Notes under the pieces: generated by a model
Databases searched by the model: none
Told to the model about the DNA's origin: nothing
Seen by the model: only the letters and a program-made list of their open reading frames with translations
Part shown: positions 5,145 to 8,563 of the stretch, in pieces
Layout: each line of letters begins with the position of its first letter
Position numbering within the stretch: the first letter of the stretch is position 1
Program-made: the position numbers and the translations under genes
Assembly: GCA_021812505.1 (NCBI GenBank)
Contig: JAKANG010000032.1
Location: forward strand, 1-8,563
DNA from: Pseudomonadota bacterium
Lineage (GTDB): Bacteria > Pseudomonadota > Alphaproteobacteria > Rhizobiales > Beijerinckiaceae
Direction: 5' to 3'
DNA: 8,563 nt

Positions 5145-6578
5145 ATGACTGACTGGCCCGTTCATGGCCGCATTTCCGGCCCGATCGTGATGATTGGCTT
5201 CGGCTCCATCGGCAAGGGCGCGCTGCCTCTGATCGAGCGGCATTTCGAATTCGACAAGAAGCGCCTCGTCGTCATCGACCCCTGTGACGTCGATCGCGAG
5301 ATCGCGGAAATCCGCGGCTATGAATTCATCAAGGCGGCGGTCACCAAGGACAATTACCGCGAGCTTCTCGTTCCGCTGCTGACCCGCGGCGGCGGCCAGG
5401 GCTTCTGCGTCAATCTCTCCGTCGACACCTCGTCGCTGGCGATCATGGAGCTGTGTCGCGAGATCGGTTCGCTTTACATCGATACCGTGATCGAGCCCTG
5501 GGCCGGCTTCTATTTCGACAAGCACCTCGGCCCGGAAGCGCGTTCGAACTACGCCCTGCGTGAAACGGTGCTGGAAGCGCGCCGCAAGAACCCCGGCGGC
5601 GTGACCGCCATTTCCACCTGCGGCGCCAATCCCGGCATGGTGTCCTGGTTCGTGAAACAGGCGCTGGTCAATCTCGCCGCCGATACGGGCGACACGGCGC
5701 CTGAGCCCAAGACCCGCGAGGAATGGGCGGCGCTCAGCCACCGGCTCGGCGTCAAGGGCATCCATATCGCCGAGCGCGACACCCAGCGCGCCAAGAATCC
5801 CAAGCCGCGCGGCGTATTCGTCAACACCTGGTCGGTCGAAGGCTTCGTCTCGGAAGGCATGCAGCCGGCCGAACTCGGCTGGGGCACGCATGAGACCTGG
5901 ATGCCCGAAAACGGCCGCACCCACAAATTCGGCTGCGGCGCCGCGATCTACCTGTTGCAGCCGGGCGCCAACACCCGCGTGCGCAGCTGGACCCCGACGC
6001 CCGGCCCACAATACGGCTTCCTGGTCACCCACAACGAGTCGATCTCGATCGCGGATTATTACACCGCGCGCAACGACAAGGGCGAAGTGATCTATCGCCC
6101 GACCTGCCATTACGCCTATCACCCGGCCGACGACGCCGTGCTGTCGCTGCATGAAATGTTCGGCGCCGGCGGCAAGGTGCAGGAAAAGAACCACATTCTC
6201 GACGAGCACGAGATCGTGGACGGCATCGACGAGCTGGGCGTGCTGCTCTTCGGCCACGCCAAGGGCGCCTATTGGTATGGCTCGCAGCTCTCGGTCGAGG
6301 AAACCCGCGCCCTCTGCCCCTATCAGAACGCCACGGGCCTGCAGGTCTCGTCGGCGGTCCTGGCCGGCATGGTCTATGCGCTGGAAAATCCGAACGAAGG
6401 CATCCTCGAAGCCGACGAGCTCGACTACAAGCGCTGCCTCGAAATCCAGCGCCCCTATCTCGGACCGGTGATCGGCGCCTATACCGACTGGACCCCGCTC
6501 GCCGGCCGCCCCGGCTTCTTCCCCGAGGACATCGACGAAAGCGACCCTTGGCAGTTCCGCAACATTCTGGTGCGGTGA
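5145..6578 (+). CDS. hss: Homospermidine synthase
   Basis: This 477-residue NAD-dependent enzyme makes sym-homospermidine from two putrescines (or putrescine plus spermidine) in the cytoplasm, releasing ammonium or diaminopropane. The N-terminal Rossmann fold has G18-F-G20-S-I-G23 and an acidic strand end, VVIDPCD (42-48). The length equals that I recall for the structurally characterised Blastochloris viridis enzyme, and residues reported there for the active site occur at the same positions: E117, N162 (GANPG), E210, W229 (the cation-pi tryptophan, in NTWSVEG) and H296. The numbering match is from memory of that enzyme. ATG 5145 has AGAAGGA (5131-5137) seven bases upstream. The gene closes the polyamine block begun by ornithine decarboxylase, whose product it uses. 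The stop is TGA 6576-6578, followed by a hairpin. Homospermidine replaces spermidine as a major polyamine in many Rhizobiales. Confidence 0.97.
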   Translation: MTDWPVHGRISGPIVMIGFGSIGKGALPLIERHFEFDKKRLVVIDPCDVDREIAEIRGYEFIKAAVTKDNYRELLVPLLTRGGGQGFCVNLSVDTSSLAIMELCREIGSLYIDTVIEPWAGFYFDKHLGPEARSNYALRETVLEARRKNPGGVTAISTCGANPGMVSWFVKQALVNLAADTGDTAPEPKTREEWAALSHRLGVKGIHIAERDTQRAKNPKPRGVFVNTWSVEGFVSEGMQPAELGWGTHETWMPENGRTHKFGCGAAIYLLQPGANTRVRSWTPTPGPQYGFLVTHNESISIADYYTARNDKGEVIYRPTCHYAYHPADDAVLSLHEMFGAGGKVQEKNHILDEHEIVDGIDELGVLLFGHAKGAYWYGSQLSVEETRALCPYQNATGLQVSSAVLAGMVYALENPNEGILEADELDYKRCLEIQRPYLGPVIGAYTDWTPLAGRPGFFPEDIDESDPWQFRNILVR

Positions 6579-6589
6579 GCAGGAGGCCA

Positions 6590-6619
6590 TCCTTCGCCGC
6601 TCTGTTTCGCAGCGAAGGA
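6590..6619 (+). terminator. Hairpin just downstream of hss
   Basis: TCCTTCGC (6590-6597) pairs perfectly with GCGAAGGA (6612-6619), an eight-base stem over a 14-base loop, starting 12 bases after the hss stop. No T run follows, so it is not a classical intrinsic terminator; it may be a 3'-end stabilising or processing stem. Confidence 0.35.
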
Positions 6620-6682
6620 ATCGGACGGCTTGTGCTCGGGACGGCCGCCTGTTCAGCGCGCCAAATTCACTTTCGTCCGCGA

Positions 6683-6701
6683 CGGGCGTCTCGTGCGCCC
6701 G
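6683..6701. repeat. Small GC hairpin in the gap before the metal operon
   Basis: CGGGCG (6683-6688) pairs with CGCCCG (6696-6701) around TCTCGTG. It lies ten bases before the larger dyad at 6711-6750. Six-base GC stems are common in sequence of this composition, so significance is doubtful. Confidence 0.3.
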
Positions 6702-6710
6702 CCGCCTCGC

Positions 6711-6750
6711 TTTCGCCCTTTTGCCGCGCTTGGTGGTAAAAGGCGCGAAA
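6711..6750. promoter_or_regulatory. Long imperfect inverted repeat at the ribosome binding site of the DUF1007/NicO operon
   Basis: TTTCGC-CCTTTT (6711-6722) pairs with AAAAGG-c-GCGAAA (6738-6750): twelve base pairs with a single bulged C at 6744. The loop of 15 bases can add two G-C pairs and one G-U pair next to the stem. The 3' arm ends in AAA at 6748-6750 and runs into AAGGAG (6750-6755), the ribosome binding site of the GTG start at 6764. It could be a metal-responsive operator, a translational control stem, or the end of the hss transcript. It does not fit the NikR, RcnR or alphaproteobacterial Zur operator patterns I know. Confidence 0.5.
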
Positions 6751-6763
6751 AGGAGAGTGAATC

Positions 6764-7402
6764 GTGGCGGCAAGATTTTTGGCGGCTTTCCTGATTGTGG
6801 CGGGGCTGACGGCGCCCGCGGCCGCCCATCCCCATGTCTGGGTGACCGCCAAGGCGCAGATCCTGTTCGGGCCTGATGGCAAGATCGTCGGCTTCCGGCA
6901 CGTCTGGACCTTCGACGAAATGTATTCCGCCTTCGCCACGCAGGGGCTGGGCAAGGATGGCAAGCCGCCGACCAAAGAAGAACTGGCGCCGCTGGCCAAG
7001 ACCAATGTCGAATCCCTCGCCGAATTCCAGTATTTCACGGTCGCCAAGACCGGTCCGCATTATTATGAATTCGGCGCGCCAAAGGATTACGAGCTCACGG
7101 CCGACGACAAGAAGATCGTCACCTTGAGCTTCACCTTGCCGCTCAAGGAGGCGGTCTCGGCCACTAAGCCCTTCACCTTCATGGTCTATGACCCGACCTA
7201 TTTCGTCGATTTCGAACTGCAAAAGGGCGAGGCGGTCGCCTTGAAGGACGCGCCGCCCGGTTGCTCGGTCAATACGCTGCGCCCCGACCCGCTCGGGCAG
7301 GAGGACACGAAAAAGCTCAACGAGAGCTTTTTCACCGGCCTGCCGATCGGGTCCGATTTCGGGGTCAAAATGGCGACCCGATCGATCGTGGCCTGCCCAT
7401 GA
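6764..7402 (+). CDS. DUF1007-family periplasmic protein, partner of NicO metal permease
   Basis: This 212-residue secreted protein has a clean Sec signal peptide (residues 1-21, LAAFLIVAGLTAPAAA) and predicted cleavage before H22-P-H24-V-W-V, the hallmark N-terminus of DUF1007. Later stretches VGFRHVWTFDEMYSAFAT (42-59) and FTFMVYDPTYFVDFEL (137-152) also fit the family. DUF1007 proteins are commonly encoded next to NicO/RcnA-type nickel and cobalt permeases and are presumed to handle metal in the periplasm; the biochemical role is not established. The start is GTG 6764, eight bases after AAGGAG at 6750-6755; an out-of-frame GTG at 6757 does not fit. Two cysteines remain in the mature chain (C167, C211) and could form a disulfide. 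The stop overlaps the permease start as ATGA, which implies translational coupling. Confidence 0.9.
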   Translation: MAARFLAAFLIVAGLTAPAAAHPHVWVTAKAQILFGPDGKIVGFRHVWTFDEMYSAFATQGLGKDGKPPTKEELAPLAKTNVESLAEFQYFTVAKTGPHYYEFGAPKDYELTADDKKIVTLSFTLPLKEAVSATKPFTFMVYDPTYFVDFELQKGEAVALKDAPPGCSVNTLRPDPLGQEDTKKLNESFFTGLPIGSDFGVKMATRSIVACP

Positions 7403-8382
7403 GAAGGCTGGGCTGTTCGCTCGCGGTCCTGGCCTTGTCCGTCGCGCCGGCCGCCGCCCAATTCGCGCGCAAAAATCCCTTTTCCGTCGGCGTCAACGAA
7501 GGCTCGGTCGGCGAGGTCGGGCGCGTGGGCCTGTGGCTTTTGCAAGAGCAGGCGCGCTTCTATCACGCTTTGAACCGGGCGGTCGACGCCGCGCAGACCA
7601 ATCCCTGGGCGGCCATTTCCCTGGCCTCGGTGGCCTTCGCTTACGGTATCTTTCACGCCGCCGGCCCCGGTCACGGCAAGGCGGTGATCGCGAGCTACAT
7701 GCTCGCCAATGAGAAGGCGCTTCGGCGCGGGGTCGTCATCGCCTCGCTCGCCGCCTTGCTGCAGGCCATGGTCGCCATCGCCATCGTCGGAATCGCTTCG
7801 CTGGCGCTTGAGGCCACGGCGCAGAAGATGACCGCAGCGACGCAAGCCGTCGAGGTCGGGTCCTATTTCGCCATCACTGCCTTCGGGCTCTGGCTCCTCG
7901 CACGCAAGGGCGTCGGCCTCGTCGCCGCCTTGCGCGCGCCGCCGATCCCGATCGCCGGGCGCTTCCGTTGCGATGACGCCGCGCAGCCCTTGTCGCACGG
8001 ACCCGATTGCGCCCATTGCGTCGCGCCCGATCCTAGCCGGCTTGGCGAAGGCTTTTCCTGGCGCCAGGGCGTGGCGACCGTGGTCGCCGCCGGTTCTCGG
8101 CCTTGTTCAGGCGCCATTCTGGTGCTGGTTTTCGCCGCGGCGCAGCAAGTGTTCCTGATCGGCGTCTGGGCGGTTTTCGCCATGGCCGTCGGCACGGCCA
8201 TGACCACGGCGGCTCTGGCGGCGAGCGCCGTGCTCGCCAAGGGCGCGGCGACGAAATTGCTCGGCGCGAGCCCGCGTCGCGCCGAGATCTTCGGCCGCGT
8301 TCTGGAGGTCGCCGCAGCCTGTGTCATACTGGGTCTCGGGGCTTCGCTCCTCGCCGGCTGGGTCGTCGCAGGCGGGGTCTGA
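7399..8382 (+). CDS. NicO-family nickel/cobalt permease
   Basis: This 327-residue inner-membrane protein of the NicO/RcnA superfamily probably moves Ni or Co ions; direction is not decided by sequence. The N-terminus resembles a signal sequence (1-20, APAAA-Q). The family signature HAAGPGHGKAVIASY (86-100) lies at the end of the first core membrane segment (about 71-88). Further hydrophobic segments are at about 112-136, 152-168, 224-248, 250-280 and 302-324. The second signature, GSRPCSGAILVL (232-243), is present. Between them a hydrophilic loop (about 187-222) carries C191 and H200-G-P-D-C204-A-H206-C207, a candidate metal-binding cluster and shorter than the His-rich loop of E. coli RcnA. 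The start is ATG 7399, overlapping the DUF1007 stop; the frame is open 46 codons further upstream, but that would overlap the partner gene and spoil the signal sequence. Confidence 0.92.
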   Translation: MRRLGCSLAVLALSVAPAAAQFARKNPFSVGVNEGSVGEVGRVGLWLLQEQARFYHALNRAVDAAQTNPWAAISLASVAFAYGIFHAAGPGHGKAVIASYMLANEKALRRGVVIASLAALLQAMVAIAIVGIASLALEATAQKMTAATQAVEVGSYFAITAFGLWLLARKGVGLVAALRAPPIPIAGRFRCDDAAQPLSHGPDCAHCVAPDPSRLGEGFSWRQGVATVVAAGSRPCSGAILVLVFAAAQQVFLIGVWAVFAMAVGTAMTTAALAASAVLAKGAATKLLGASPRRAEIFGRVLEVAAACVILGLGASLLAGWVVAGGV

Positions 8383-8460
8383 TCAATGCGGGCGGCGGGC
8401 AAGGGCTTAAAATAATCTTCTGGTTTTGGCTGGATTGCGTCGGAACGAAGGGAGGCCGCC

Positions 8461-8563
8461 TTGCTCGATATCGCCCATTCAATCGCTGACAAGCGCGCCA
8501 GCGACGTCATGACCTCGCCCGTCGTCACCGTCGGGCCGGACGAGACCGTCCGCGCCTCCGCCG
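8461..8563 (+). CDS. CBS-domain protein, N-terminal fragment (3' truncated by the window)
   Basis: A TTG codon at 8461 follows AAGGGAGG (8448-8455) with five bases spacing and opens a frame to the window edge (34 complete codons). The translation includes ASDVMTSPVVTVGPDETV, which is characteristic of the first beta-alpha segment of a CBS domain, a module that binds adenosine nucleotides. The rest lies outside the window, so whether this is a stand-alone two-CBS protein or a fusion cannot be told. The alternative ATG at residue 17 falls inside the CBS motif and is therefore unlikely. In the 78-base gap before it, a TAAAAT at 8408-8413 could be a -10 element, but no convincing -35 accompanies it. 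Confidence 0.8.
   Translation, partial: MLDIAHSIADKRASDVMTSPVVTVGPDETVRASA

Noticed and set aside
5127..6773. Long minus-strand open frame of 548 codons opposite hss
   Set aside because: Antisense shadow of homospermidine synthase, which shows family motifs along its whole length; the minus-strand protein has none.
7261..7398. Upstream in-frame start for the NicO permease
   Set aside because: It would overlap the DUF1007 gene by 46 codons and bury the signal-like N-terminus; the ATGA overlap at 7399 is the usual coupled arrangement.

Overview
The window is GC-rich chromosomal DNA of an alphaproteobacterium, most likely a member of the Rhizobiales/Hyphomicrobiales (a Beijerinckiaceae/Methylocystaceae/Blastochloris-like lineage). 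The evidence is codon use (strong preference for G or C at third positions), the pairing of a eukaryotic-type ornithine decarboxylase with a homospermidine synthase (homospermidine is a signature polyamine of this order), and a homospermidine synthase of 477 residues whose key positions fall at the same numbers I recall for the Blastochloris viridis enzyme. This is inference; no marker gene is present. Nothing looks like a phage, transposon, CRISPR array, tRNA or rRNA.

Layout. (1) Bases 1-919: the C-terminal part of an outer-membrane beta-barrel protein, followed 11 bases later by cytidine deaminase (cdd). (2) Bases 935-2524, minus strand: a Tat-exported OpgD/OpgG-type periplasmic glucan protein, convergent with cdd with only 15 bases between stop codons. 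(3) Bases 2525-3188: 664 bases without a gene. This stretch holds a weak candidate promoter for opgD, an AT-rich dyad, a candidate promoter on the plus strand and then a leader of about 470 bases rich in strong hairpins, ending in a hairpin switch over the ribosome binding site of the next gene. (4) Bases 3189-6578: a polyamine block of ornithine decarboxylase, a GNAT acetyltransferase and homospermidine synthase (hss). (5) Bases 6579-6763: three hairpins, the last a long stem that runs into the next ribosome binding site. (6) Bases 6764-8382: a two-gene metal-transport operon, a DUF1007 periplasmic protein and a NicO-family nickel/cobalt permease overlapping by ATGA. (7) Base 8461 to the edge: the TTG-initiated start of a CBS-domain protein.

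How the genes work together. Ornithine decarboxylase makes putrescine, and Hss condenses two putrescines into sym-homospermidine with NAD as a hydride shuttle. The GNAT between them is a candidate polyamine-related acetyltransferase by position only. The long structured leader in front of the decarboxylase is the best candidate for a regulatory RNA here and may correspond to the alphaproteobacterial speF leader known from comparative genomics. The DUF1007/NicO pair forms a periplasm-to-inner-membrane metal-handling unit; the predicted mature DUF1007 protein begins with His-Pro-His, which could itself be a metal site.
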